A stretch of 64,000 nt of DNA from Pseudomonas ovata (GCF_003131185.1 NZ_QFFU01000003.1:248001-312000); one strand, 5' to 3'. Positions 1 to 8,761 are shown, counted from the first letter of the stretch. A program made the numbers and translations. The notes: generated by a model from the sequence alone, not told the origin.

Positions 1-960
1 GACCGGGGTCGAGGTGGCATGGGCATTGAGATGCTGCACCTGCGAGGCCTGGATGCCGGCCTGGCGAAGGGCCGCGCGCATGGCGCGTTGCGCCCCGCTG
101 CCGTCCTCGGGGCCGGCCGTCAGGTGGTAGGCATCGGCACTGGTGCCATAGCCGACGATTTCGACGATCGGCGTGGCGCCCCGCGCCAGCGCATGCTCCA
201 GTGACTCAATGACCAGCATGCCGGCGCCCTCGCCCATGACAAAACCGTCCCGGTCGCGATCAAACGGCCTCGAGGCCCGCTCGGGTGTTTCGTTGAAACC
301 ACTGGACAACGCCCTGGCGGCAGCAAAACCGGCCAGGCTGACCCGATCAATGGCCGCCTCCGCACCACCACACACCGCGATGTCGGCCTCGCCGTCACGA
401 ATCATGCGTGCCGCATCACCAATTGCCTGCACGCCGGCGGCACAGGCCGTCACCGGCGCACCGAGCGGCCCCTTGAAACCGTGCTGGATCGACACATGCC
501 CTGCTGCCAGATTGACCAGGAAAGACGGAATCGTGAACGGCGATAGCCGACGCGGACCACGGCTGTCAGTGATGCGCACCGCTTCGGCAATCGAACCGAA
601 ACCGCCTACCCCCGAACCGATCACCGTCGCCGTGCGTTCCTGCTCGGCCTCGGTGCCGGCGACCCAACCGGCCTGGTTCAGTGCCTGCCTGGCAGCGGCC
701 AGGGCAAACAGAATGAAACGGTCCATCTTCTTTTGCTCTTTGGCAGGCGCGGCCATCTCGGGATCGAAGCCGGCCACACTGTCCTGGTCAAGCCCAGGTA
801 CACGCCCCCCTACCTTTGTCGGCAGGTCCAGTACAACGTCTTCCGGCAAACGGACGATGCCCGAACGCCCTGCCAGCAGGCGTTGCCAGACTGTTTCAAG
901 CCCGGTTCCCAGTGGTGTTACCAGCCCCATGCCGGTTATCACAATGCGACGCGCACTCAT
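1..960 (-). CDS. fabF: beta-ketoacyl-ACP synthase II (FabF/KAS II family), 3' end beyond window
   Basis: Condensing enzyme that extends acyl-ACP with malonyl-ACP during fatty acid synthesis. The first 320 codons are visible; the C-terminus lies outside the window. The thiolase-fold landmarks can be read: ITGMGLVTPLG at the N-terminus, the nucleophile Cys173 in VTACAAG, and the first catalytic histidine, His314, in NAHATSTP. The third catalytic site (the second His) is past the edge. ATG at 960 is preceded by AAGGGG at good spacing. It is a stand-alone gene with its own operator-like promoter (994-1049) rather than part of a fab cluster, so it may be a second, regulated KAS II such as the one often called fabF2. 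The family call is firm; the paralogue is uncertain. Confidence 0.9.
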   Translation of the reverse strand, partial: MSARRIVITGMGLVTPLGTGLETVWQRLLAGRSGIVRLPEDVVLDLPTKVGGRVPGLDQDSVAGFDPEMAAPAKEQKKMDRFILFALAAARQALNQAGWVAGTEAEQERTATVIGSGVGGFGSIAEAVRITDSRGPRRLSPFTIPSFLVNLAAGHVSIQHGFKGPLGAPVTACAAGVQAIGDAARMIRDGEADIAVCGGAEAAIDRVSLAGFAAARALSSGFNETPERASRPFDRDRDGFVMGEGAGMLVIESLEHALARGATPIVEIVGYGTSADAYHLTAGPEDGSGAQRAMRAALRQAGIQASQVQHLNAHATSTPV

Positions 961-993
961 ATAGACCCCTTGAGCAGCCCTTTGACAGGCCTT

Positions 994-1049
994 CATATGT
1001 TGACCATCATTTAATCAGTCAATATGTCGACCGACATTCAATGTGTCAA
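994..1049 (-). promoter_or_regulatory. tandem sigma70-like promoters with a palindromic operator, upstream of fabF
   Basis: On the minus strand TTGACA (1049-1044) is followed after 17 nt by CATATT (1026-1021). A second TTGACT (1022-1017) overlaps that -10 and is followed after 17 nt by CATATG (999-994). The spacer of the first promoter holds a perfect inverted repeat, ATGTCG-GT-CGACAT (1037-1024), that runs into the -10. A looser TTGAC...GTCAA pair covers 1000-1022. This is the geometry of a repressor-controlled promoter; the regulator is not identified. Confidence 0.55.
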
Positions 1050-1074
1050 GGCAGCTCACGGGGCACACAGACGC

Positions 1075-1098
1075 AAAAAGGCCGATCAATGATCGGCC
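1075..1098 (-). terminator. rho-independent terminator after the ComEA-like gene
   Basis: Perfect 9-base arms GGCCGATCA/TGATCGGCC around one base (1080-1098), followed on the minus strand by five T (1079-1075). It lies 21 bp beyond the stop of the ComEA-like gene. Confidence 0.85.
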
Positions 1099-1118
1099 TC
1101 TGGTACGCAGGAATGGAT

Positions 1119-1451
1119 TTACTCGATGCTGATTCTGTCGCGATTGCGATCCAGCAGGGTATTGCCGACGCCCTTGACTTCAAGCAGCTCATCGACCGAA
1201 GTGAAGTTGCCGTTGGTCTCACGGTACGCCACGATGGCACTGGCCTTGTTGGCGCCGATTCCCGACAGGTTCTTTTGCAGGGTATCGGCGTCGGCCGTGT
1301 TGATATTGGTCTTGTCGACAGATTGCTGCATCGCGGCCGCGGCCGCCTGGGGGGTTGCGGCAGCCGGAGGCGTTGGCGAATTGGCCATGGCGCCCATCGA
1401 AAAAGTGGCAAGCAGTGCAGTTAGCAAGGAAGAAAACAAGACATTGCGCAT
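1119..1451 (-). CDS. ComEA-like helix-hairpin-helix protein
   Basis: Small exported protein of 110 residues. The ATG at 1451 (MRNVLFSS) is chosen over the in-frame ATG seven codons upstream because GGAG lies 8 nt before it and a signal peptide with an AMA-N type cleavage region follows at once. The linker is Ala/Pro-rich (about 25-45). The C-terminal 65 residues form a ComEA-type double HhH DNA-binding motif: NINTADADTLQKNLSGIGANKA and later VKGVGNTLL. Such proteins bind DNA in the periplasm, and in competent bacteria pull in transforming DNA. In Pseudomonas this gene commonly follows wbpM, as here. No other competence gene is nearby, so a role in DNA uptake is not shown. Confidence 0.85.
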   Translation of the reverse strand: MRNVLFSSLLTALLATFSMGAMANSPTPPAAATPQAAAAAMQQSVDKTNINTADADTLQKNLSGIGANKASAIVAYRETNGNFTSVDELLEVKGVGNTLLDRNRDRISIE

Positions 1452-1597
1452 ACAGGTACTCCATAGGTTCACAGGTTCGAGGCAGCATCCGGTGCTGCCC
1501 TTGCAAACTAGTTGAATCTACAGGCCCGCAACAGGGCCGGAGCGTGTCGGGGTATGTCCTTAAAAGCGCTTACAAATGCAGGTTGCAATGCGTCTAT

Positions 1598-3607
1598 TCA
1601 GGGTTCCTGGCGGCGTTCCTGATGGATCCAGTCGACGATTTCGCCATCGGGTGCATAGCCGCTGACCGTCTCGCGCAGCAACTGGCGGACGGTGTTGTAA
1701 TCGTCGCTATTGACAGCTGTCAGCAGGCGGGTGAGCAGTATTTTCATGGTCTCCCAAGGCAGGTAGTCCTCGCTCGCGCTCATGATCATCGGGTGCTCGG
1801 TGGCCACGACGTTGTCACCGATCAGCAACTCTTCGTAAAGCTTCTCGCCCGGTCGCAGGCCGGTGAACTCGATGGAGATGTCACCGTGGGGGTTCTTTTC
1901 CGAACGAATGCTCAAGCCTGAAAGATGGATCATCTTCTCGGCCAGTTCGATGATCCTCACCGGCTCACCCATGTCGAGCACGAATACATCGCCGCCCTGC
2001 CCCATGGAACCGGCCTGGATAACCAGTTGCGCGGCTTCCGGGATGGTCATGAAATACCGGGTGATCTTCGGGTGCGTCACCGTCAGCGGGCCGCCCGACT
2101 GGATCTGCTTGTGGAACAGCGGAATCACCGAGCCCGACGAACCCAGCACGTTACCGAAGCGAACCATGCTGAAACGCGTCTTGTTAACCTGATGCACGTT
2201 GGACTGGTCACCGAACATCACAGGTGCAGCTTCACGGCTCAGGGCCTGGAGAATCATCTCGGACAAGCGCTTGGTGCTGCCCATCACGTTGGTGGGTCTG
2301 ACGGCCTTGTCGGTGGAGATGAGCACGAAGTTCGAAACACCCGCCTGCAAGGCCGCCTGCGCGGTATTGAGCGTGCCGACCACATTATTGACAACGCCCT
2401 CGGCAATGTTGTGCTCGACCATGGGCACATGCTTGTAGGCCGCTGCGTGGTAGACCGTATCGACCTTCCAGGTCTTCATGATGTCGAGCAGACGGGGATG
2501 GTTGCGCACCGACCCCAGGATGGGCAACAGCTTGACGGTCAGCGACTCGCGACTGATGCGCTGCTCCAGCTCGCTGAGAATGGTGTAGAGGTTGAACTCG
2601 CTGTGATCGAACAACAACAGCACGGTGGGCTTGAGCAGCAGGATCTGCCGGCACAGTTCCGAGCCGATCGAGCCACCGGCCCCGGTCACCAGGACGGTCT
2701 GGCCCTTGATGCAGTGCTCCAGCAGGTTCTCGCGGGCCGGCACCGAATCACGCCCCAGCAGGTCGGCAATGTCGATCTCCTGCAAATCGTCGACCTTGAC
2801 GCGTCCGGCCGCCAGGTCCATGAAACCGGGCACGCTGCGTACGTGCAACGGGAATCCTTCAAGGTAGCCCAGCACTTCGCGGCGGCGACCACGGGTCGAG
2901 GATGGAATCGCCAGGAGGATCTCCTGGGCACCGGTGACCTCGATCATGCGCTGGATGTGCTTGGGCTTGTAGACCTGCAGGCCGGAGATGACCCGATTGG
3001 AGATCGACTCGTCATCGTCGATAAAGGCCACCGGGCGCATCAGGCGCCCCATGCGCAGTGCTGCAACCAGCTGGTTGCCGGCGGCACCGGCGCCATAGAT
3101 CGCCACTTTGCGCAGGCCATCGTCGCGGTTGGCGAACGGCACATGCTGAACAGCGGCGAACCAGTCACCCAGAAAGTATTGCCGCATCGCCAGGCGCAGC
3201 CCGCCGATCATGACCATGCTCAACCACCAGTAGTTGAACATGATCGAACGCGGCACGATCTGCTGGTGATTGCTGTAGGCGTAGACCATGCAGCCCAGGA
3301 TCAGCGCAGACAACGTGACGGCCTTGATGATCGCGATCAGCGCATCGTTGCCGAAGTAGCGCATCACCGCCCGGTACATGCCGAAACGGATGAACAGCGG
3401 GATCGCCACGACAGGCGCACTGATGAACAGCCAGGTGTGTTTCTCCAGCGGATTGATCAGGTCATCGACGCCCAGTCGAACAAGGAATGACGCCCACAGG
3501 GCAATCCAGACCAACAATACATCGGTCGAGACCTGGATTATTCGCTTTTGCCGACGCGGCAGCGCCAGCAGAAAAGCTCGCAATTTGCCCATGACTCCTT
3601 CAACCAA
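1598..3607 (-). CDS. wbpM: membrane nucleotide-sugar 4,6-dehydratase, WbpM/FlaA1 family
   Basis: Converts UDP-GlcNAc to the UDP-4-keto-6-deoxy sugar, the precursor of QuiNAc/FucNAc in O-antigen. The 669-residue product has four N-terminal membrane segments (about 15-130), a first Rossmann-like domain (AIYGAGAAGNQL, about 170-180) and a second one with TGAGGSIGSE (about 310-320). The catalytic motif reads TNVMGSTK, that is, Met in place of the usual SDR tyrosine (S-M-K triad), which is typical of WbpM-type dehydratases. The TTG start at 3607 has a GAGG/AAAGGG ribosome site; the ATG five codons later has its GGAG too close. It is the last gene of a wbpV-wbpL-wbpM run. Confidence 0.93.
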   Translation of the reverse strand: MVEGVMGKLRAFLLALPRRQKRIIQVSTDVLLVWIALWASFLVRLGVDDLINPLEKHTWLFISAPVVAIPLFIRFGMYRAVMRYFGNDALIAIIKAVTLSALILGCMVYAYSNHQQIVPRSIMFNYWWLSMVMIGGLRLAMRQYFLGDWFAAVQHVPFANRDDGLRKVAIYGAGAAGNQLVAALRMGRLMRPVAFIDDDESISNRVISGLQVYKPKHIQRMIEVTGAQEILLAIPSSTRGRRREVLGYLEGFPLHVRSVPGFMDLAAGRVKVDDLQEIDIADLLGRDSVPARENLLEHCIKGQTVLVTGAGGSIGSELCRQILLLKPTVLLLFDHSEFNLYTILSELEQRISRESLTVKLLPILGSVRNHPRLLDIMKTWKVDTVYHAAAYKHVPMVEHNIAEGVVNNVVGTLNTAQAALQAGVSNFVLISTDKAVRPTNVMGSTKRLSEMILQALSREAAPVMFGDQSNVHQVNKTRFSMVRFGNVLGSSGSVIPLFHKQIQSGGPLTVTHPKITRYFMTIPEAAQLVIQAGSMGQGGDVFVLDMGEPVRIIELAEKMIHLSGLSIRSEKNPHGDISIEFTGLRPGEKLYEELLIGDNVVATEHPMIMSASEDYLPWETMKILLTRLLTAVNSDDYNTVRQLLRETVSGYAPDGEIVDWIHQERRQEP

Positions 3608-3706
3608 TCCCTTTCACCTCGTTTGAATCCTGTCTGCAGCCGTTCATGTCTGAAATGCGCAGATACGATTGTGACAATCTATATGAAAAACCCGGGCCCC
3701 GTGGGC

Positions 3707-4723
3707 TCAATTGCCCTCCGCCTGGCCTGCCTTGAACTTCCACGCCAGCGCCACCAGAGGCGCATACGCCAACAGCAGGCCTGCGAGACCATCGACCCGG
3801 CCCAGTGCCACGACCAAGGCCCAGGGCAGCAGCCAGCCGATATTGATAGCGGCCACGGCCAGGGTGACCGGCAGATGGCTGCCATAGTCACGCGAAGCGA
3901 ACTGGTACGCATGACTGCGATGGGCCTGATAGACCTTCTCGCCGCGCGACAGACGGCGCAGCAAGGTCAGCGTGGCATCCACCACAAAGCTGCCCAGCAG
4001 GATCAGCCAGGCCCAGAACAGCAACGGCGACGCCCAGGCGGCTTGCAACGACAGCACACCCAGTGCAATGCCCAGAAAGCCGCTGCCGGCATCGCCCATG
4101 AAGATCCGGGCCGGCGGAAAATTCCAGTACAGAAAGCCTGCCACAGCGGCGGCCAGCAACGCAGGGGCAGCGACCAGTGCGCCAAAGCCTGCCGCCCAAT
4201 AGATCAGACAAGCACCAACGCACACTGTTACCGCTTCGACACTGGCAATACCGTCAATGCCATCCATGAAGTTATAGAGATTGAGCATCCAGACCAGATA
4301 GAACGCCGCCAGGATCGCACCGATCCAGCCTGACTCCATGCGCCAGCCGAGTATGTCCAGCGGTGCCATGCCGCCGAGCCAGAACAGTGCCCACCCCGCC
4401 GCCACGAAGTGTCCCAACAGACGCCAGCGCGCCGCAATGTGGCCGTGGTCGTCCATGAAACCGATCACCGCCACCAGACCTGCGCCTCCGATCATCGCCA
4501 ACAGGAAATCGCGCCCTACCCCCCCGCTGATACCCAGCAGCGAGACCGCCAGCACAAAGGCAATCACGATCGACACACCTCCGCCCCGCGGCGTGGGCAC
4601 CGAATGCGAGCTACGGGCATTGGGAATGTCCATGAGACATCTGGACAAGGCGTAGCGCCGGACCCCTGCGGTCAATGACAGAGACAGCAGGGCAATCGCA
4701 ACAATCGACAACCACTCAACCAT
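3707..4723 (-). CDS. wbpL: undecaprenyl-phosphate sugar-1-phosphate transferase (WbpL/WecA family)
   Basis: Polytopic inner-membrane enzyme (338 residues, about 10-11 membrane helices) that moves a HexNAc-1-phosphate from its UDP form to undecaprenyl phosphate, starting O-antigen synthesis. Family signs are PRGGGVSI near residue 40, GFMDDHG (the metal-binding Asp-Asp loop), NLYNFMDGIDGIA and the FMGDAGSGFLG loop. The ATG at 4723 overlaps the end of the upstream epimerase/reductase gene by 8 bp; an in-frame ATG at 4759 is possible but would add an atypical 12-residue head. In P. aeruginosa, WbpL transfers FucNAc or QuiNAc; which sugar is used here cannot be read from sequence. Confidence 0.9.
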   Translation of the reverse strand: MVEWLSIVAIALLSLSLTAGVRRYALSRCLMDIPNARSSHSVPTPRGGGVSIVIAFVLAVSLLGISGGVGRDFLLAMIGGAGLVAVIGFMDDHGHIAARWRLLGHFVAAGWALFWLGGMAPLDILGWRMESGWIGAILAAFYLVWMLNLYNFMDGIDGIASVEAVTVCVGACLIYWAAGFGALVAAPALLAAAVAGFLYWNFPPARIFMGDAGSGFLGIALGVLSLQAAWASPLLFWAWLILLGSFVVDATLTLLRRLSRGEKVYQAHRSHAYQFASRDYGSHLPVTLAVAAINIGWLLPWALVVALGRVDGLAGLLLAYAPLVALAWKFKAGQAEGN

Positions 4724-5696
4724 GGTGTTTGTGTTCCAGAAAATAAGCGGCAGTTTCATTCATGGCTTCATCGATGCCCACCGGAGGCGTCCAATCGAGC
4801 AGCGTACGGGTTTTCTCAATGTCGACCTGCAGCGAACTGCACAGGCGCTGCGAGAAGGCGCGCTTGCCCAGTAGCGAAGCCAGGCCCGTCAGCCAGCGCA
4901 TCGGCACCGGCAGCAAGCGGGCAGGCTTGCCAAGCGCATGGGCCAGGCGTTGCAACAGCTGGGTGGTCGACAGGTCATGGCCGTCACTGACCAGAAACGT
5001 CTGATTGGCCGCATTCGGATGATCGATGCACCTGACCACCAGATCCACCAGATTGCCCAGTGCCACCAGGCTGCGACGGTTGTCGATGGCCCCCAGTGGC
5101 AGCGGTATGCCCTTGTCCAGCCAGCGCATCATGTTCCTGAAGTTGGCCTTGACCCCAGGTCCGTAGACCAGCACGGGACGCACGATGACCACTGACATCG
5201 AGGTACGCCTGGCCAGTTCACGCAAGCCCTCTTCGGCGGCGTGCTTCGACGCTCCGTAGGGGTCCAGCGGCCGGGCCTGATCATCGGCATGAAAAGGCAT
5301 GCCGGGTTGCGAATGCTCGCCATTGACCTTGATCGAACTGATGAAGATAAAGCGTTTGACCCCGGCTTGCGCCGCCTGCTCGGCCAGGTTCAGCGTTGCG
5401 ACCACGTTGGCCCGGAAGTACTCGGTCTCGGGATCGGCGGCCATGTCGCTCAACACATGCACACGGGCAGCGCAATGAATCACCACATCGCAGCCGGACA
5501 CCAGCGCCTGCCAGTGATTGTCGGGCGCAAGATCGCCGACCTTCACCGCTTCTGCGCGCGTATCGATCAGCGCACCCTCGCGACGTATCGCCACGCAGAC
5601 GCGATAGGGTGTTCGCTCCAAAAGGTGTCGAACGATGGCGCTTCCGACAAATCCCGTTGCCCCGGTAACGGCAATGGAGACACGTGAATCTGTCAT
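4716..5696 (-). CDS. wbpV: NAD-dependent epimerase/dehydratase, likely UDP-4-keto-6-deoxy-HexNAc reductase (WbpV-like)
   Basis: Short-chain reductase of 326 residues in the extended SDR family. It shows the dinucleotide motif VTGATGFVGSAIV at the N-terminus, the catalytic ISSIKVNGE serine region and the YGASKHAAE (YxxxK) pair. Known WbpV/WbjF-type members reduce the keto sugar made by WbpM to UDP-QuiNAc, which WbpL then loads on the lipid carrier; the fixed order wbpV-wbpL-wbpM supports that role. ATG at 5696 has AGAGG seven bases upstream; an in-frame ATG at 5717 lacks this. The substrate is inferred from neighbours and recalled family; a UDP-hexose 4-epimerase activity is the alternative. 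Confidence 0.8.
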   Translation of the reverse strand: MTDSRVSIAVTGATGFVGSAIVRHLLERTPYRVCVAIRREGALIDTRAEAVKVGDLAPDNHWQALVSGCDVVIHCAARVHVLSDMAADPETEYFRANVVATLNLAEQAAQAGVKRFIFISSIKVNGEHSQPGMPFHADDQARPLDPYGASKHAAEEGLRELARRTSMSVVIVRPVLVYGPGVKANFRNMMRWLDKGIPLPLGAIDNRRSLVALGNLVDLVVRCIDHPNAANQTFLVSDGHDLSTTQLLQRLAHALGKPARLLPVPMRWLTGLASLLGKRAFSQRLCSSLQVDIEKTRTLLDWTPPVGIDEAMNETAAYFLEHKHHG

Positions 5697-6064
5697 GCGC
5701 CGCCTCTCATCAAACAAAAAATAACTTACTGATTTTATTGGATATTGAATTCAACACTTGGAGGCGCGCGACAGCGCAGTGATGGGCTCTTATTACCCAG
5801 CCCCTTTGCCACACGATTGAAAGCTCATTCCGAACAGGCCGGCAGTCTAACATCAACCTCGACTTCAAACCTTGCTTCACAGCCACTACCTTGGCAGCCT
5901 CTGCCATGAAACGACCCCGGAGCCAGCCGTTTGCAACCCAGCCGCCAAAGCGAGACCCTGTCAGACACTGATCGGCAACAGGGTGCACAGGTGCGATCGC
6001 CTGCTTGCACACGTCGGCACTCGCTGAGGCGTCAGACCAATCTCAAGTACCTGTAGGCCATTGC
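5697..6064 (-). other. non-coding gap between wbpV and the beta-CASP gene
   Basis: Less GC-rich than the flanks. The part next to wbpV is AT-rich (5718-5760) and may hold its promoter, but no clean -35/-10 pair stands out. At 6051-6070 CTGTAGGC/GCCTACAG form an 8-bp hairpin that includes the stop codon of the next gene; it has no T-run. A 100-codon reading frame here lacks a ribosome site and family resemblance. Confidence 0.5.
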
Positions 6065-7519
6065 CTACAGACGCTGTGATTGCTCTCGCCTGCCTGGAAT
6101 CAACAAGTGCAATGCCTTGTCATGTTGCCGGTAAACACTGACAAGTGCCTGCCCCAGAGCGGTCTTGGCAGCGTGCTCGCCATGCACCAGGCGAATCTGA
6201 CCCGGCCAGTGCGCCATGCCGGTGACGAATGACACCAGCCCCTGCTGATCGGCATGCGCGGAGTACCCCGCCACGGTCGTGACACCGGCACGGATAGCGT
6301 AGAACGCACCGTCCAGCTCGACCTGGGCAGGCTGTGATGCGCGGCCCTGAACCTGAATCATGCGCCCGGGCGTGCCCTTGGCCTGATAACCGACAAATAC
6401 AACGTGATGCCGGGGATCCCCCAGCATGGCCTTGAGGTAATTGACGATTCGCCCGCCTGAACACATGCCGTGCCCTGCAATCACGATGGCAGGACGTGCT
6501 GTTTTGGCCAGGTAATTGACGATCTGCATGTGCTTGACATGGCCATCGACAGTGATGAGCTGATCAAACCCCAATGGGGTTCGACCCTCGTCCAGCCGTT
6601 GCTGCGCCTGCGCGTCCCAGTCAGCATGAAAGGCGCGATAAACCCTGGTAAAGCGACTGGCCAGCGGAGAATCCAGGATGACCGGCAATTGCGCCCAATC
6701 GACAGGGGCCTGATCAGGGCGCGACTGGGCCGCTGTCGGGCTTAACAATGCCTTTCGACGCAAGATATCCTCAAGTTCGTATAACAATTCTTGTGTGCGT
6801 CCAATGCTGAAGGCTGGCAACAGCACACTGCCGCCGTTCTTCAGTGCCTGGTCGATAACCTGCTCAAGGCGTGCCTGTCGCTGTGTACGATCGGCATGCA
6901 GCCGATCACCGTAAGTGCTTTCCAGGACCAGGATATCGGCACGCTCAGGCGAGCGGGGACGACGCAGGATCGGGGTGTGACAGGCGCCCAGATCACCTGA
7001 AAAGACAATGCGCGCATCATGCCCCGACTCTGGGTACTGCAGATCAAACTCGACATAGGCCGAGCCGAGAATGTGACCGGCCCGCTGCAGGCGCAAGCGG
7101 CACTGCAGCAAGGGCGTGTCGACCATTGTGAACCAGCGCTCGAACGGCAAGGCGACGATTTTGCGCCGAATGGTTTCCAGAACACGCTTGGTCTGCTGGC
7201 TGTCGTGGGCACGACCCTGCTTGAGCACATCCTCCATGACCAGTGGCAATAATCGGGCCGATGCCTCGCTGCACAGAATCGGCCCCTTGAAACCTGAAGC
7301 CAGGAGTTCATGCAGGCGACCGACATGGTCATTGTGTACATGAGTAATGATCAACGCCTTGAGCGTGGCAGGGCTGACATTCAGGACGTCCGGGCTGGAA
7401 ACATCGTGATCAGCGCCACAGTCGATCAGAACGCTGGTGTGCGGGTCCATGAACAACTGATGGCAGGAACCGGTCACACGCTCGGTCGCACCGTGATGGA
7501 GAATATGCGGATACTGCAT
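6065..7519 (-). CDS. metallo-beta-lactamase / beta-CASP RNA-processing exonuclease-like protein
   Basis: A 484-residue protein of the YSH1/CPSF-like branch of beta-CASP nucleases, which cleave RNA using two zinc ions. Metal motif 2 is THVHNDHVGR (His60, His62, Asp64, His65); further conserved pieces are FSGDLGACHTP, LESTYGDR, AFSIGRTQELL, DSPLASRFTRVYR (beta-CASP), IAGHGMCSGGRIVNYL and the late histidine in GYSAHADQ. ATG at 7519 has GAGG eight bases upstream. It stands alone between two long non-coding gaps, in the place where Pseudomonas O-antigen genes normally lie. Its target is unknown; nothing links it to polysaccharide synthesis beyond position. Confidence 0.88.
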   Translation of the reverse strand: MQYPHILHHGATERVTGSCHQLFMDPHTSVLIDCGADHDVSSPDVLNVSPATLKALIITHVHNDHVGRLHELLASGFKGPILCSEASARLLPLVMEDVLKQGRAHDSQQTKRVLETIRRKIVALPFERWFTMVDTPLLQCRLRLQRAGHILGSAYVEFDLQYPESGHDARIVFSGDLGACHTPILRRPRSPERADILVLESTYGDRLHADRTQRQARLEQVIDQALKNGGSVLLPAFSIGRTQELLYELEDILRRKALLSPTAAQSRPDQAPVDWAQLPVILDSPLASRFTRVYRAFHADWDAQAQQRLDEGRTPLGFDQLITVDGHVKHMQIVNYLAKTARPAIVIAGHGMCSGGRIVNYLKAMLGDPRHHVVFVGYQAKGTPGRMIQVQGRASQPAQVELDGAFYAIRAGVTTVAGYSAHADQQGLVSFVTGMAHWPGQIRLVHGEHAAKTALGQALVSVYRQHDKALHLLIPGRREQSQRL

Positions 7520-7938
7520 TGAATGGCCTCGGCATCAGGACACAGCCCTGCAGGCTGCAGACCGGCCCACGGAAAGCCTGACTGACAGGTTTCTTGAATA
7601 GAAGAGGCGCATTTTGCATGGGAATCGCCGGTTTTCAACCGACGCCGGACATTTGCCTTAGCGTCAGGAACCGAGCGTTTTTAGCGAAGAAGACCGCCGA
7701 TAGCGACCTGAAGAGAACAAGTAGAAATTCACCACAAAGGTAGTAGAAACCTCCGCATTAAATTGCAGAAAATTCCTACAAACGAAAATGAATGTTCTTT
7801 AAGCGGGCCGGGAAAAGCCCTACTTCCGCCACGAAGGCAGCCAGCCATGCCGGCACGACGCACACATGACTCAAGAGCAGCACAATCTGTGCATGCAGCC
7901 AATGGCCTTCACTGTCCGCACATCGCCCACTGCCATGT
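7520..7938 (-). other. non-coding gap between the beta-CASP gene and lapA
   Basis: No credible gene. The middle (about 7680-7800) is noticeably A-rich and interrupts otherwise GC-rich sequence. Reading frames through it have no ribosome site and no recognisable family. No REP element, tRNA or IS end was recognised. Confidence 0.5.
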
Positions 7939-8181
7939 TCAGGCTGAGCGTACAGTGCCCGAGCGCTTTTTTCTGAGCCCGGCAAACCAGGCCAGGACCG
8001 GGCCGATCAGCATGCCCAGCAGCAGCGCCAGAATCACGGGAACAGCCAGGGACAACTGCGGAGCTGACCAGCCGAAGAACGTAAGACCTACAGGCTGGCG
8101 GTTTTCCAGGACAAACACTGCGGTCACCCCGACCATCAGCAATAACACCACAACCGACATCACTTTCTTGAATGCCCGCAT
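7939..8181 (-). CDS. lapA: LapA-domain (DUF1049) inner-membrane protein
   Basis: Eighty residues with two membrane helices (about 6-25 and 42-67) joined by a short loop containing ENRQPVGLTFFGW, the hallmark of the LapA/DUF1049 family, and a basic tail (RKKRS). In E. coli LapA works with LapB in controlling lipopolysaccharide synthesis; in Pseudomonas this short gene sits directly after ihfB, as here (3-bp gap), and before the O-antigen genes. The large LapA adhesin of P. fluorescens is unrelated despite the name. Likely co-transcribed with ihfB. The LPS role is by family analogy. Confidence 0.82.
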   Translation of the reverse strand: MRAFKKVMSVVVLLLMVGVTAVFVLENRQPVGLTFFGWSAPQLSLAVPVILALLLGMLIGPVLAWFAGLRKKRSGTVRSA

Positions 8182-8184
8182 CGA

Positions 8185-8499
8185 TCAATCCCTCTGCGCT
8201 TCGTGGATAAAGTCTTCTTCATCCTCATTGACCCGATCCCGCAACTCCTTGCCCGGCTTGAAGTGTGGGACGAACTTGCCGTCCAGACTCACCGACTGAC
8301 CGGTCTTGGGGTTACGCCCCAGGCGAGGTGCCCGGTAATGCAACGAAAAGCTGCCGAAGCCTCGTATCTCGATACGATCGCCCGTGGCCAGGCATTGGGA
8401 CATTTGTTCAAGCATGGTCTTGATGGCCAGCTCCACATCCTTGGATGAGAGCAGCCCCTGATGGGTGACAATTCGTTCGATCAACTCCGACTTCGTCAT
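8185..8499 (-). CDS. ihfB: integration host factor subunit beta
   Basis: DNA-bending nucleoid protein that pairs with IhfA and is needed for many sigma54 promoters. The 104-residue product shows the family layout: [10 protein letters not shown] start, [13 protein letters not shown] beta strand, and the RNPKTG arm tip that inserts into the minor groove. The acidic tail (NEDEEDF) is slightly longer than the enteric protein. AAGGG lies about 7 nt before the ATG. It follows rpsA, separated by the rpsA terminator, so it probably has its own promoter. Confidence 0.97.
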   Translation of the reverse strand: MTKSELIERIVTHQGLLSSKDVELAIKTMLEQMSQCLATGDRIEIRGFGSFSLHYRAPRLGRNPKTGQSVSLDGKFVPHFKPGKELRDRVNEDEEDFIHEAQRD

Positions 8500-8542
8500 A
8501 ATTTTCCCTTCTTTTTCAAGCAGCTAGATCAGCGCTTCAAAG

Positions 8543-8551
8543 GTTTTAGCA
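8543..8551 (-). promoter_or_regulatory. candidate extended -10 element for ihfB
   Basis: Minus strand reads TGC-TAAAAC about 45 bp before the ihfB ATG, a TGn extended -10. No good -35 is seen at 16-18 bp. It falls after the rpsA terminator, where an independent promoter is expected. Confidence 0.35.
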
Positions 8552-8737
8552 TGACCGGATGAATTTGAACAGCCTGCATCTTGACTTATGTGAAGTACTC
8601 CAAACCCTGCCTGCCCAGGCAATCGCTCCCTCCTGCATGGCAGCTCACAGCCTGCCAGCCTTTGAGGCTCGAATGGCATGATCGACACAGGCCTGGCATG
8701 TCGGAAGAAAAAGTGACTAAACATTTCCTGCGCGCAC

Positions 8738-8761
8738 AAAAAAGGGCGACCGAAGTCGCCC
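8738..8761 (-). terminator. rho-independent terminator of rpsA
   Basis: GGGCGAC/GTCGCCC stem with a four-base loop (TTCG on the minus strand, 8744-8761), preceded by A5 and followed by six T on the minus strand. It lies 21 bp past the rpsA stop codon. Confidence 0.93.

Noticed and set aside
5710..6012. 100-codon frame upstream of wbpV
   Set aside because: No ribosome site, odd composition, and it ends in the AT-rich wbpV leader. Could be a remnant, but nothing recognisable supports it.
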